Source: Ameyamaea chiangmaiensis
GTDB taxonomy: Bacteria; Pseudomonadota; Alphaproteobacteria; Acetobacterales; Acetobacteraceae
Length of the DNA: 64,000 nt
Assembly (NCBI RefSeq): GCF_025995235.1
Contig: NZ_BAPT01000056.1
Location: 1 to 64,000, forward strand
Reading direction: 5' to 3'
Of this stretch, positions 50,326-59,450 are shown piece by piece (positions within the stretch are counted from its first letter, which is position 1; the number at the start of each line of letters is the position of its first letter). A program made the translations under genes and the position numbers. The notes under the pieces were generated by a model that saw only the letters and a list, made by a program, of their open reading frames with translations, made no database searches and was not told the DNA's origin.

Positions 50326-51228
50326 ATGCGATCGGCAGGACAGCGATGGGGGGCATGCGTGACGGGACTGCTGAGACGCGTGTGGCAGCGGCGCGTGCGC
50401 CCGCGATCGGCCGGCGTGTTCGTCACGCATGTGCGCGGCGCGGCTGTCGAACGACATTTTCAGCGGCTGCTGCGTGAGAGCGGCCATCTGATCGACTGGC
50501 ATTTTGTGCTCAATGACGGGGACATGCCCGCGCCACAGACGGATCTGCCGGTCGCGCCACCGGAACGCATCATGCCCGCGCGCTACGCCCAGATGCTTGC
50601 CAATGGCGGGATCATGAACGGGTTGGGCGACACGATGTTCATGCCCTGCGCGCTGGCCGCCGCGCGGCGGTTTGTCTGGGTCATGGAATACGACGTCGAT
50701 TACGCGGGCCACTGGGCGGAGTTTTTCGCGCCGTTCGCCACGGATACGACCGATCTTCTGACCACGACCGTCACCAGCCCGGACAGCGAGCCGGGCTGGC
50801 ATCACTGGACGACCGCCCGCACCCCCGCGTCGGTCGCACGTACACAGTGGCGGCGTGGGTTTCACCCGATCATGCGCGCGTCGCGCCGCCTGATCGAACG
50901 GTATTGCGCGGCGGCGTCCGATCCCGCGTGGGGTGGGCACCACGAGTTCGTTCTGCCCACCGTGACCGTCGCCTCAGGCCTGTCGTTGCGCGATCTGCGT
51001 GACGGGGCGACCAGCGGGCGCAGCCATGTACCCACCTATCGCAATACGCCCGGAGACACGTTGCTGCGCCCGGGCACCTTCATCTGGCGTCCCGCGCGCA
51101 CGGCTTATTTCCACGAGGCCCCCGACACGTTCGAAGAGCGTGCGCGGCTTTATCATCCCATCAAGACCGACCATGACGGCTGGGACGTCGCGTTCAACGC
51201 GCGCCGTGCCGCACGGGCGGGCGCGTGA
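50326..51228 (+). CDS. Unknown protein, glycosyltransferase-like
   Basis: A 300-residue soluble protein without a clear family. RSAGVFVTHVRGAAVERHFQ near the start, then RFVWVMEYDVDYAGHWAEFF with an acidic EYDVDY cluster, resemble the nucleotide-sugar strand and DxD region of GT-A glycosyltransferases. Other conserved-looking stretches are HHEFVLPTVTVASGL and YHPIKTDHDGWDVAF, rich in His, Tyr and Trp. The true start may be one of several GTG or ATG codons within the first 12. It is divergent from the SDR gene with 79 bp between. Function remains open. Confidence 0.6.
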   Translation: MRSAGQRWGACVTGLLRRVWQRRVRPRSAGVFVTHVRGAAVERHFQRLLRESGHLIDWHFVLNDGDMPAPQTDLPVAPPERIMPARYAQMLANGGIMNGLGDTMFMPCALAAARRFVWVMEYDVDYAGHWAEFFAPFATDTTDLLTTTVTSPDSEPGWHHWTTARTPASVARTQWRRGFHPIMRASRRLIERYCAAASDPAWGGHHEFVLPTVTVASGLSLRDLRDGATSGRSHVPTYRNTPGDTLLRPGTFIWRPARTAYFHEAPDTFEERARLYHPIKTDHDGWDVAFNARRAARAGA

Positions 51229-51309
51229 CCGGGGAGGCGCGATCGCTTTCTTGTGTCGCCACGTCTCTCGGGCTGTTTCAGGCCGCGGCGGCCGTGTGGG
51301 GCGCGCCGC

Positions 51310-51680
51310 AGAGACCGAGCTGCTGCTGATCGACGGTCCGTTCCTCGTGGCGGCATTCGACAGCACCCCTGATCGCGACAGTGGCGCCGCCCTCTTTGAC
51401 GCCGCGGTATTCACCGTCATGATCTGCACGGCGTTCATCGGTGTGCCCCGTGTCGTGATCATGGATGAACCCTGTAACGGTCTGAACCCTGCCGCACGTG
51501 ACACACGTGAGACGCCGCTTGGACGATGGGCCAGGGCAATCTTGTCCTTGTCTCGACACAGGATGCATCCCTCCTTGCCGATCGCACGGTGTCGACGATT
51601 CACATGGACAGAATCGCGCGTCCGGGACAGGTCTTGCGCATCGGCCGGGAGGGACGGTGCACCTTCGGCCCGCGTATCAA
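51310..51680 (+). pseudogene. ABC ATPase remnant, frameshifted
   Basis: In one frame RVVIMDEPCNGLNPAARDTR then LGRWA looks like Walker B and D-loop of an ABC ATPase (consensus LLILDEPTNGLDPAAR). Near 51515-51540 the text moves to another frame, giving NLVLVSTQDASLLADRTVST and a metal-free C-terminal strand. No Walker A or LSGG signature is found upstream. It is the end of a decayed ATPase gene lying between two intact genes. Confidence 0.5.
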
Positions 51681-51797
51681 AGAGCGACGGACAGAGGGTG
51701 AAAGCTTGTCAGCACGGCCCCCCTGCGACATGGTGTGCGCCGTTCAGCCCCCCGGTGTGTGGGGCCGAAATGTCGTGTTGATCGGGGGCCGACGACC

Positions 51798-52196
51798 GTG
51801 AAGAAGAGCGTTCTGACCATTCTTGCCCTGCTGATCGCGATGCCGGCGGCACGCGCGCAGGAGGATGGCGGTGACAACGCGATGCTCAGCCGGCTGCTCC
51901 AGCGCTATCTTGCGGTTCTGCAGACCAGCCCGGACGAGGCTAGCCCGGCCTGTATCGATGCACTCAAGGAGATGCACAAGACGCAGGATCAGGTGACGGC
52001 GGAAGAGGGACGCACGAAGGATCAGGATCTGGAGGTCGCGCGCGACGTTCTGGCATCCGACACCGAAGACGCGACCCAGATTTGCGGCGCGGACGCGCAC
52101 CGTCTGTGCGACGGCGGCAAGCAGAGCCCGGCTCTGGTCGCCGCCTGTCAGGCCCTGCGCGCCGGGCGCCCGGGGCACGGTCGCGGCGCGGACTGA
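51798..52196 (+). CDS. Small exported protein with four cysteines
   Basis: A 132-residue protein starting at GTG 51798. The signal peptide MKKSVLTILALLIAMPAARA is convincing and cleaves before QEDGG. The mature part is helical and acidic with Cys52, 96, 104 and 117. The segment ICGADAHRLCDGGKQSPAL resembles the Cys-rich repeat CxxDxxRxC seen in FGFR/Golgi-type Cys-rich repeat proteins, which form disulfides. Probably periplasmic. An earlier ATG at 51735 is in frame but would destroy the signal. No function known. Confidence 0.65.
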   Translation: MKKSVLTILALLIAMPAARAQEDGGDNAMLSRLLQRYLAVLQTSPDEASPACIDALKEMHKTQDQVTAEEGRTKDQDLEVARDVLASDTEDATQICGADAHRLCDGGKQSPALVAACQALRAGRPGHGRGAD

Positions 52197-52318
52197 CGCA
52201 CTCATCCGCGTCCGTTGCGGACGGGGACATATCGGCCGGGGGGGCGGCGTCGACGTCGCCCTGACCCGCACGCCAGCCTGCGGAGCCCACCCATGCCTGT
52301 ATATGTGACAAGGACATC

Positions 52319-53794
52319 ATGATCACCGCGAAAACCTATGCCTCCCAATGGAGCGCCAACGCGCCGCGCGAGGTGCTGGCCGGCATGGTGGGCACCTTCG
52401 CCCTGATCCCCGAGGTCATTGCGTTTTCCTACGTGGCGGGTGTGTCGCCCGAGGTCGGGCTGTTCGCCTCGTTCGTGATCGGGATCGCCATCGCCCTTGT
52501 CGGCGGTCGCCCGGGGATGATCTCGGGTGCCGCCGGTTCGGTGGCGCTGGTCGCGGCCAGCCTAGTGCACGCGCACGGGATAGACTACCTGCTGGCCGCG
52601 ACCCTGCTGGCCGGTGCGATCCAGGTGGTGTTCGGGCTGTTCGGGCTGCATGTGCTGATGCGGTTCGTCTCGCGCTCGGTCCGGACCGGGTTCGTCAATG
52701 CGCTGGCGATCCTCATCTTTTCGGCCCAGGTGCCACAGATGCTGCATGTGAGCTGGCACACCTATGCGCTGATCGCGCTGGGTCTGGCCATCATCTACGG
52801 CGTCCCCCGACTGACAACGGCGATCCCCTCGCCGCTGATCTGTATCGTGGTGCTGACCGGCCTGACCTGGGCGTGGCCTGTGCCGGTGCGCACCGTGGCC
52901 GATCTGGGGGCACTGCCGACCGGCCTGCCGCATCTCGTGTGGCCGCACGTGCCCGCGACGCTGGCGACACTGGAGATCGTGGCCCCGTATGCGTTGGCCA
53001 TGGCGATGGTGGGGCTGCTCGAATCCCTCATGACGGCCAGCGTGGTCGACGACATGACCGATACGCATAGCGACAAACGCATGGAAAGCTGGGGGCTTGG
53101 CGTGGCCAATCTGGCGGTCGGACTGTTCGGCGGCATCGCGGGCTGCGGCATGATCGGTCAGACGGTGGGCAACCTGCGCTACGGCGGGTCCGGACGGTTG
53201 TCGACATTCACGGCCGGCGCGTTTCTGCTGCTGCTGATGGTGGTGTTGCATCCGCTCGCCGCCCGGGTGCCGGTGGCGGCGCTTGTCGCCATCATGATCA
53301 TGGTGTCGGTCAGCACCTTCGCGTGGGGCTCGCTGCGCGATCTGGCGCGTCATCCGCGCCTGTCCAGCGTTGTGATGCTCGTCACCGTCGCGGTTGTCGT
53401 GGCGACGCACGATTTGGCGGCGGGTGTCGCCGTGGGCGTGCTGCTGAGCGGCGTGTTCTTTGCCGAAAAGGCTTCGCGCGTGCTGCGGGTCGACACGTCC
53501 TACGATGCGGCGACCGACACCCGGACCTACATCGTGTCCGGGCAGGTGTTCTTCGCGTCCGCCGACCTGTTTGCCGACCAGTTTGATCTGCGCGACACGG
53601 CGCGGCACGTGCGCATCGACGTGTCCGACACACATTTCTGGGACATCACGGCGGTGGGTAGTCTCGACCGGGTGATCGAGCGCCTGCGCGCGCGCGACCA
53701 CGACGTTGCCGTCATAGGGTTGTCCGCCGACGGTCCGCATGCGGTGATCGCGGCACAGTCGCAGCAGGTCGCGCCCGACACAGCGCCCGTCTGA
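52319..53794 (+). CDS. SulP-family anion transporter
   Basis: A 491-residue inner membrane transporter with about 12-14 hydrophobic segments. PEVIAFSYVAGVSPEVGLFA, GRPGMISGAAGSVALVAA and GGIAGCGMIGQTVGNLRYGG are SulP core motifs. A shortened STAS domain (from RTYIVSGQVFFASADLF) closes the protein. Relatives carry sulfate, bicarbonate or dicarboxylates; the GCGMIGQ variant is common in the bicarbonate/uncharacterised branch. It ends 18 bp before the convergent MFS remnant. RBS AAGGACATC precedes the ATG. Confidence 0.9.
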   Translation: MITAKTYASQWSANAPREVLAGMVGTFALIPEVIAFSYVAGVSPEVGLFASFVIGIAIALVGGRPGMISGAAGSVALVAASLVHAHGIDYLLAATLLAGAIQVVFGLFGLHVLMRFVSRSVRTGFVNALAILIFSAQVPQMLHVSWHTYALIALGLAIIYGVPRLTTAIPSPLICIVVLTGLTWAWPVPVRTVADLGALPTGLPHLVWPHVPATLATLEIVAPYALAMAMVGLLESLMTASVVDDMTDTHSDKRMESWGLGVANLAVGLFGGIAGCGMIGQTVGNLRYGGSGRLSTFTAGAFLLLLMVVLHPLAARVPVAALVAIMIMVSVSTFAWGSLRDLARHPRLSSVVMLVTVAVVVATHDLAAGVAVGVLLSGVFFAEKASRVLRVDTSYDAATDTRTYIVSGQVFFASADLFADQFDLRDTARHVRIDVSDTHFWDITAVGSLDRVIERLRARDHDVAVIGLSADGPHAVIAAQSQQVAPDTAPV

Positions 53795-53816
53795 GGCAGC
53801 CGCCCGGTGTCCTCAG
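53791..53816. terminator. Possible hairpin at the SulP/MFS convergence
   Basis: CTGAGG (53791-53796) pairs with CCTCAG (53811-53816) around 14 bases that hold a further CCCGG. It covers the SulP stop and the stop of the MFS reading frame. No T-run; weak evidence. Confidence 0.25.
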
Positions 53817-55212
53817 CCGGGTGTGACGGTGTCCGGGCGTCTGCGGCCCAGATCGCGCAGACGGTCGGCGTCGCGGAGGTTGCGCTCGATACAGGGCAGC
53901 GGGACACCCCGGGTTTCGGGCACGATCAGGAATGCCACGACCGCGAAGGCCATGTTGAGGGCGGCCAGAACGCCCATGGACGCCCCGAGCCCCAGGGCCG
54001 CCACGACATTGAGGACAGCGAACTGATCAGCCAGTCGGCGATCCAGTTCGCGAGCGTGGAGCACGCGACCCCGAACTCGCGCCCCTCCTCGGGCTGGATT
54101 TCGGAGCATAGCATCCACACGACCGGGCCGGCACCAAGGCCGAAACCGATCACGAACAGCACCAGTCCGGCGATCAGACCCCATGGCGCGCCGGCAAAGG
54201 TCGCGCCCGCGCAGACTGCCGACAGCGCGAGGGCCACGGCCATGATGAGGAAGCTCGCGATCAGCAGGCGTCGTCGTCCCAGCCTGTCCACCACCAGAAC
54301 CGCGACGACCCCGACAAGCACGTTCGCCACGCCGACGGCCACCGGCACCCAAGGAACCCATGCGTCTGCCACCCCCGCCTGTCGGGTCAGCCGGGGAGCA
54401 TAGTACAGAATGACGTTGACGCCCGAAAACTGCTGAAACACCTGCAGGGCAATGCCGAGCATCAGCGTCCGTCGGAAAAACGGGTGACCACGCAGAAACG
54501 CGAAACCGGCCGTGGTCGTCGTGCCGCCCGCACGCTCGATATCGGTCAGTTCGCGCTCCGCCATGGTTGCGTCGTTCCGCAGGCGCCTCAGAACCGCCCG
54601 TGCGTCAGGCACGCGTCCCTGCGCGACCAGCCATGGCGGGCTTTCCGGCACGAGTTTCGACAGGATCAGCAAAAGGGCCGCCGGAAGAAAGGGCACGCCG
54701 ATCATGACGCGCCACATCGTCGCCGGATCAAGTGCTGCGCCCGTCAGATAGCCAAGCAGGATGCCCGCCGACTGCAACAGGGAGTAGGTGGAGATCAGAC
54801 GGCCGCGCAGACGGTCGGGCGCGAGTTCGGCCACATAGAGCGGCGTCAGGAATGCGAATGTCCCGATCGCGGCGCCCATGATCAGTCGCCCGGCCATGAT
54901 CTGCAACGGCGAGGGGGCCGTCACGCACAGCGCGGCCCCGGCCAGGGCGCACAGCAGGGCGAGACGGAGTGTGCGTCGACGACCCAGCCGCCGCGCGCAG
55001 ATACCCGCCGTCCAGGACGCGCACGCGGCCCCGATCATGACGATCGAGACCGTCTGTTCCTGCGCGGTCAGGCCCATGGCGAAGTGCCGGGCGATCGGGT
55101 CGAGCGCCCCGGAAATCAGGCCGGTGTCGAGGCCGACCAGAAGGCCCGTCACGGCCAGCAGCACTGCGGGAAGGCCTGCGCCGGTCATGCCGTGGGGTCG
55201 GGTGGCAGGCAT
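53813..55212 (-). pseudogene. MFS sugar porter gene with a frameshift near the C-terminus
   Basis: From ATG 55212 the frame encodes a sugar porter family MFS protein: GLLVGLDTGLISGALDPIAR (helix 1), GRRRTLRLALLCALAG, RLIMGAAIGTFAFLTPLYVAE, RRLLIASFLIMAVALALS, and SEIQPEEGREFGVACSTLAN. Near 54030 the reading leaves this frame; the last helix continues in another frame as QFAVLNVVAALGLGASMGVL and VPETRGVPLPCIERN, ending at 53813. The unshifted frame instead runs into a Trp/Pro/Ser-rich tail ending at 53926. A four-base loss between CAG repeats would explain it. Either a real frameshift mutation or a sequencing error; 11 of 12 helices are intact. Confidence 0.75.
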
Positions 55213-55333
55213 CCGGGCATCGCCTCTCAGTCTCCTTGGTCGCAGGTCGCCGGACGGCAAACCGCGCGGACGGGTCGGCTTTAGCGGTTCGGCGGACGCG
55301 GAGCCTTGATCGCGGACAACGAAGGGGTGGGCA

Positions 55334-56650
55334 TCAGTCCAGCTGGCCCTCGCCTTCGCGTGGAAGCGTCAGCGCGGTCAGCAGGGTAACGAGGGCGCAG
55401 GCCGACACATACCAGGCAAACCAGCCTTCGTGCCCGATGCTCCGGCACCACAGGGCGATATATTCCGCCGTCCCGCCGAAGACCGATACGGTCAGCGCAT
55501 AGGGCAGCGCGACCCCCAGCGCTCGCACACGGGCGGGAAACAGTTCGGCCTTCACCACGGCGTTGATCGACGTATAGAGCGAGACGACGGCCAGCGCCGC
55601 ACAGATCAGCCCGAACGCGGCCCAGGCGCTGTGCGTGGCCGCGAGCACATGCATCAGCGGCACGTTGCCCAGGGTCACGCCGATGCCAAACGCGATCAGC
55701 AGCCTCCGGCGCCCGACGCGATCGGACAGGGCGCCGATCAGCGGCTGGAGCATGGCGAAGACGATCAGCGTGCCGGTCGAGATCAGGGTCGAGGACTCGC
55801 GCGTCAGCCCGAGCGAGTTGGCGAGGTATTTCTGCATGTAAATCGTGTAGGTATAGAACGCGACTGTGCCTCCCAGCGTGAGGCCGCACACGCGCAGGCT
55901 GGCCGTCGGGTCCCGCAGCATCAGCCGGATACCGCCGCGGCTTTCGTCGGCATGGGCCTGTGTGAACTGTTCGCTCTCGTGCATGCCGCGCCGCAGCCAT
56001 AGCGTCAGCAGGGCGAGAAGCGCCCCGATGAAGAACGGCACGCGCCAGCCCCAGGCCCCGATCTGGGCGGGCGTCAGAAGCACGAATTGCAGCACCAGCA
56101 GCACCAGCAGTGCGACAAGCTGGCCTGCCACCAACGTGACGTACTGGAAGCTGACGAAGAAACCGCGTCGGCCCGGTGGCGCGATTTCGGACAGATATGT
56201 CGCGCTGGCGCCGTATTCGCCGCCGAGGCTCAGTCCCTGCACGAGGCGTGCGAGCAGCAGAATCACGGGGGCCGCCACGCCGATGTGGCCGTAGTCCGGG
56301 CACAGGGCGATGACCAGCGAGCCCGCGCACATCACGACGATCGACACGCTGAGGGCCAGCCGCCGCCCGTGACGGTCGGCCACGACCCCCATCAGCCAGC
56401 CACCGATCGGGCGCATGAGAAAGCCCACAGCGAACACGGCCGTGGTTTGCAGCAATTGTGCGGTCTGGCTGCCGGAGGGGAAAAACGCATGCGCGAAATA
56501 CAGCGCGAACGCGGAATAAACGTACCAGTCGTAATACTCGATCAGGTTGCCGGCGGACCCCGCGAAGATCCCGCGCACGCGATCGAGGTTGGTCAGGGGG
56601 ACGGCAGCGGATGCGTCGCGGGACAGGTCGTGGCGGGCGGCGGTGTCCAT
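55334..56650 (-). CDS. kgtP: 2-oxoglutarate permease (MHS family)
   Basis: A 438-residue MFS protein of the metabolite:H+ symporter family, matching E. coli KgtP closely by memory: GNLIEYYDWYVYSAFALYFA, LMRPIGGWLMGVVADRHGRR, LARLVQGLSLGGEYGASATY, SFQYVTLVAGQLVALLVLLV, LQPLIGALSDRVGRRRLL and FGGTAEYIALWCRSIG. It imports 2-oxoglutarate with protons. It starts ten bases after the dctA stop, so the two form an operon for Krebs-cycle acids. ATG 56650 is preferred to a TTG two codons earlier. Confidence 0.92.
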   Translation of the reverse strand: MDTAARHDLSRDASAAVPLTNLDRVRGIFAGSAGNLIEYYDWYVYSAFALYFAHAFFPSGSQTAQLLQTTAVFAVGFLMRPIGGWLMGVVADRHGRRLALSVSIVVMCAGSLVIALCPDYGHIGVAAPVILLLARLVQGLSLGGEYGASATYLSEIAPPGRRGFFVSFQYVTLVAGQLVALLVLLVLQFVLLTPAQIGAWGWRVPFFIGALLALLTLWLRRGMHESEQFTQAHADESRGGIRLMLRDPTASLRVCGLTLGGTVAFYTYTIYMQKYLANSLGLTRESSTLISTGTLIVFAMLQPLIGALSDRVGRRRLLIAFGIGVTLGNVPLMHVLAATHSAWAAFGLICAALAVVSLYTSINAVVKAELFPARVRALGVALPYALTVSVFGGTAEYIALWCRSIGHEGWFAWYVSACALVTLLTALTLPREGEGQLD

Positions 56651-56660
56651 GAACAAGCTT

Positions 56661-57950
56661 TCAGGTCGTGTGGGCGGTGCGGTGCAGGACGGCGTTCAGG
56701 CGGGTCATGTCGAGCACGCCCTCCCAGCGGGCGACGACCAGTGTCGCCACGGCGTTGCCGGTGACGTTGGTCAGCGAGCGGCATTCCGACATGAAGCGAT
56801 CGACGCCCAGGATCAGGGCCATGCCGCCGACTGGCACGGACGGCACCACGGACAGCGTTGCCGCAAGCGTCACGAAACCCGCGCCGGACACGCCGGCCGC
56901 CCCTTTGGAAGAGATCATCGCTACCGCCAGCAGGGTCATCTGATCGCCGAACGACAGATGTATGCCCGTGGCCTGCGCGATGAACAGGGATGCCAGCGTC
57001 ATGTAGATATTGGTGCCGTCGAGATTGAACGAATAGCCCATCGGCACGACCAGCCCCACGACCGATGGGCTGGCACCCGCCCGCTCGAGTTTGGACATCA
57101 GGGACGGCAGGGCGGCTTCGGAGGAACTCGTGCCCAGCACGATCAGCAGTTCGTCGCGCAGATAGACCAGCAGCCGCAGGATCGAAAAGCCGCAGGCGCG
57201 GGCCACGAGGCCGAGGGCGATCGTCACGAACAGGATGGCGGTGATGTAGAACGATCCGACCAGCAGCGCGAGGTCGACCACGCTATGCAGCCCGAACCGC
57301 CCGATCGTGAAGGCGATCGCGCCGAACGCGCCGATCGGTGCGAATTTCATCACGATATCGACCACGCCGAAGGTCAGTTCGGTCAGGCTGCGAAACAGGC
57401 TCAGCACGCGCTCGCCCCGCTCGCCCATGCGCGACAGGCTGACGCCGAACAGGATGGCGACTAGAAGGACCTGCAGCACATTGCCCGAGGTAAAGGCGCT
57501 CGCCGTCGTGGCGGGGATGATGCCCAGAAAGAACGCCACCATGTCGTGGTGTTCGGCGGCGGCGACGAAGCCGCTGACCGCGTGGCTGTCGAGCGCGTGT
57601 GGATCGACGTGCAGGCCCGCACCCGGGCGCACCAGATTGCCGACCGCCAGCCCCACGAACAGGGCGGCGGTCGACATCACCAGGAAATAGAGCAGCGCGC
57701 GTCCGGCCACACGCCCCGCCGAGGCCGGACCCGCCATGCCGGCGATTCCGGTGGTCACGGTCAGGAAGATCAGCGGCGCGATGACCATCTTGACCAGGGC
57801 GATGAATCCGTTGCCCAGCGGCTGGAGGGCCGTGGCCAGGCCGGGCGCGAGGTGCCCCAGTGCGACGCCCAGCGCGACGGCGGCCAGCACCTGCAGATAC
57901 AGACGGTGGGAGCCGTTGCCCGAGGGTGGTGTGACGGAGGCGGCATGCAT
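56661..57950 (-). CDS. dctA: C4-dicarboxylate:cation symporter
   Basis: A 429-residue DAACS-family transporter (E. coli DctA 428 aa). Matching parts include YLQVLAAVALGVALGHLAPG, KMVIAPLIFLTVTTGIAGMA, GTSSSEAALPSLMSKLE (re-entrant loop), GYSFNLDGTNIYMTLASLF and SSKGAAGVSGAGFVTLAATL with VDRFMSECRSLTNVTGNAVA. It takes up succinate, fumarate and malate with Na+ or H+. ATG 57950 gives a short cytoplasmic N-terminus; a far longer upstream frame is rejected. It is first in an operon with kgtP. Confidence 0.94.
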   Translation of the reverse strand: MHAASVTPPSGNGSHRLYLQVLAAVALGVALGHLAPGLATALQPLGNGFIALVKMVIAPLIFLTVTTGIAGMAGPASAGRVAGRALLYFLVMSTAALFVGLAVGNLVRPGAGLHVDPHALDSHAVSGFVAAAEHHDMVAFFLGIIPATTASAFTSGNVLQVLLVAILFGVSLSRMGERGERVLSLFRSLTELTFGVVDIVMKFAPIGAFGAIAFTIGRFGLHSVVDLALLVGSFYITAILFVTIALGLVARACGFSILRLLVYLRDELLIVLGTSSSEAALPSLMSKLERAGASPSVVGLVVPMGYSFNLDGTNIYMTLASLFIAQATGIHLSFGDQMTLLAVAMISSKGAAGVSGAGFVTLAATLSVVPSVPVGGMALILGVDRFMSECRSLTNVTGNAVATLVVARWEGVLDMTRLNAVLHRTAHTT

Positions 57951-58008
57951 GAACGGTCGTGTCCTCGTGGGGTGCCCCGCGGTCGGTGCCGCGTCTGGTG
58001 TCGGGCGG

Positions 58009-58018
58009 GAAACGTTTC
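58009..58018. promoter_or_regulatory. Palindrome GAAACGTTTC upstream of dctA
   Basis: A perfect 10 bp palindrome 59 bp upstream of the dctA start and in the 213 bp shared with divergent rmuC. It resembles the core of LacI/GalR-family operators (Cra consensus TGAAWCGWTTCA) but lacks the outer T and A. Candidate operator for the dctA-kgtP operon. Confidence 0.35.
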
Positions 58019-58163
58019 GGTGTGCGCGTTGGCTGTTCTGACCCAGCCGCCGCGCGACGTCCAGAGCCACTCTCCGGCGAGCGCCTTCGGGCCGGGGCTG
58101 GAGGACGGGGCGCGCATCATGTAGACAAACAGTGAACAACATCTTCTCCGGTGGGTTGCCGTC

Positions 58164-59450
58164 GTGTCCGATTCCCTGTTTTCTCCCGTCTCTCTGCCCG
58201 CCGTGGCCGCGCTGTCGTGCGCGTTGATCGTCTGTATCGCCCTTGTATGGGCAGTGACGCGCGGGCGTCGTGGCGGCCGGGGTGACGATGATCTGCTGGC
58301 GCGGCTGTATGTGATGGTCGAGCGTGACGGCGCCCGTCAGGCCGAGACGGAGCGCGCGCTGACCGCGCGGCTGGAACAGGTGCGCCACGAACTGGCCGAG
58401 AGGCTTGGCGCACTGGCGCTCAGCCAGTCACGCGCGCAGGGGGAAGCACGGCTGGCGCAGGAGACGGCGCTGCGCGACATGGCCCAGCAGACGGCAGCAC
58501 AGCTCGAGACGATCCGCGCTGCGGTGAATGAGCAGTTGCACAAGGCGGTCGAGCGCCAGATGCAGACCTCTTTCCAGAGGGTGATCGAACAATTTAGCGC
58601 GATGCAGAAGGCCATGGGCGAGGTGACGGCCATGACTGCCCAGATCGGCGACCTCAAGCGCCTGTTTTCCAATGTGAAGACGCGTGGTGGCTGGGGGGAG
58701 GCGCAACTGGGTGCCATTTTGGATGATGTGCTGCCCGCGGGGGCGTATGGCCGCAACATGAAGCTGGGCGACGGGCGCGAGGTGGTGGAGTTCGCGGTGC
58801 GCATGCCGGTGCGGGGCGGCGGTGCGCAGTGGCTGGCGATCGATTCGAAATTTCCCCTCGAGGCGTACGAGCGTCTGCTGGACGCGGCCGAGCGGGGGGA
58901 TGCGGAGGGCGAGCGCACGGCGCGGCGATCGCTGGAGGCGGCGATGCGCATGGAAAGCCGCAAGATCGCCGCCAAGTACATCACGCCGCCCGTGACGGTC
59001 GATTTCGCCGTTCTGTATCTGCCGACCGACGGTCTGTATGCCGAAATCGCCCGTGTACCGGGCCTGATCGACGAGATCGGCCGCACCAGCCGTGTGATCG
59101 TCATGGGGCCCGCCCTGATGCCGGCGATGCTGCGCACCATCCATCTCGGCTATGTCACGCTCGCGCTGGAAGAGCGTACCGACGCGATCGCGCGCCTGCT
59201 GGGGCAGACACGGCAGGAAATGGTGCGCATGGACACGGTGCTGGACCGTCTGGCGCGCAATGCGTCGGCGATGAGCACCTCGATCGAGGAGGCGCGCACC
59301 CGCACCCGCGTGCTGGGGCAGAAACTGCGCGGGCTGGACGCGGTGGAGGAAGCCCCGGCGACCCGGGGGCGGCCCGGGGGCGCGGGGGCGGAGTTTCAAA
59401 CAGATTTTAGTGTCGGCGACGACGGGGACGCGTCATGTATGGCGCCATGA
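58164..59450 (+). CDS. rmuC: DNA recombination protein RmuC
   Basis: A 428-residue protein: an N-terminal hydrophobic anchor (about 10-30), a long coiled coil (about 45-165), and the RmuC nuclease-like domain with TRGGWGEAQLGAILDDVLP, WLAIDSKFPLEAYERLLDA, and VLYLPTDGLYAEIAR. RmuC limits inversions at short repeats. The last 30 residues are low-complexity. GTG 58164 is the start. Its TGA overlaps the response regulator ATG (ATGA), which couples a recombination gene to a two-component system here. Confidence 0.93.
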   Translation: MSDSLFSPVSLPAVAALSCALIVCIALVWAVTRGRRGGRGDDDLLARLYVMVERDGARQAETERALTARLEQVRHELAERLGALALSQSRAQGEARLAQETALRDMAQQTAAQLETIRAAVNEQLHKAVERQMQTSFQRVIEQFSAMQKAMGEVTAMTAQIGDLKRLFSNVKTRGGWGEAQLGAILDDVLPAGAYGRNMKLGDGREVVEFAVRMPVRGGGAQWLAIDSKFPLEAYERLLDAAERGDAEGERTARRSLEAAMRMESRKIAAKYITPPVTVDFAVLYLPTDGLYAEIARVPGLIDEIGRTSRVIVMGPALMPAMLRTIHLGYVTLALEERTDAIARLLGQTRQEMVRMDTVLDRLARNASAMSTSIEEARTRTRVLGQKLRGLDAVEEAPATRGRPGGAGAEFQTDFSVGDDGDASCMAP

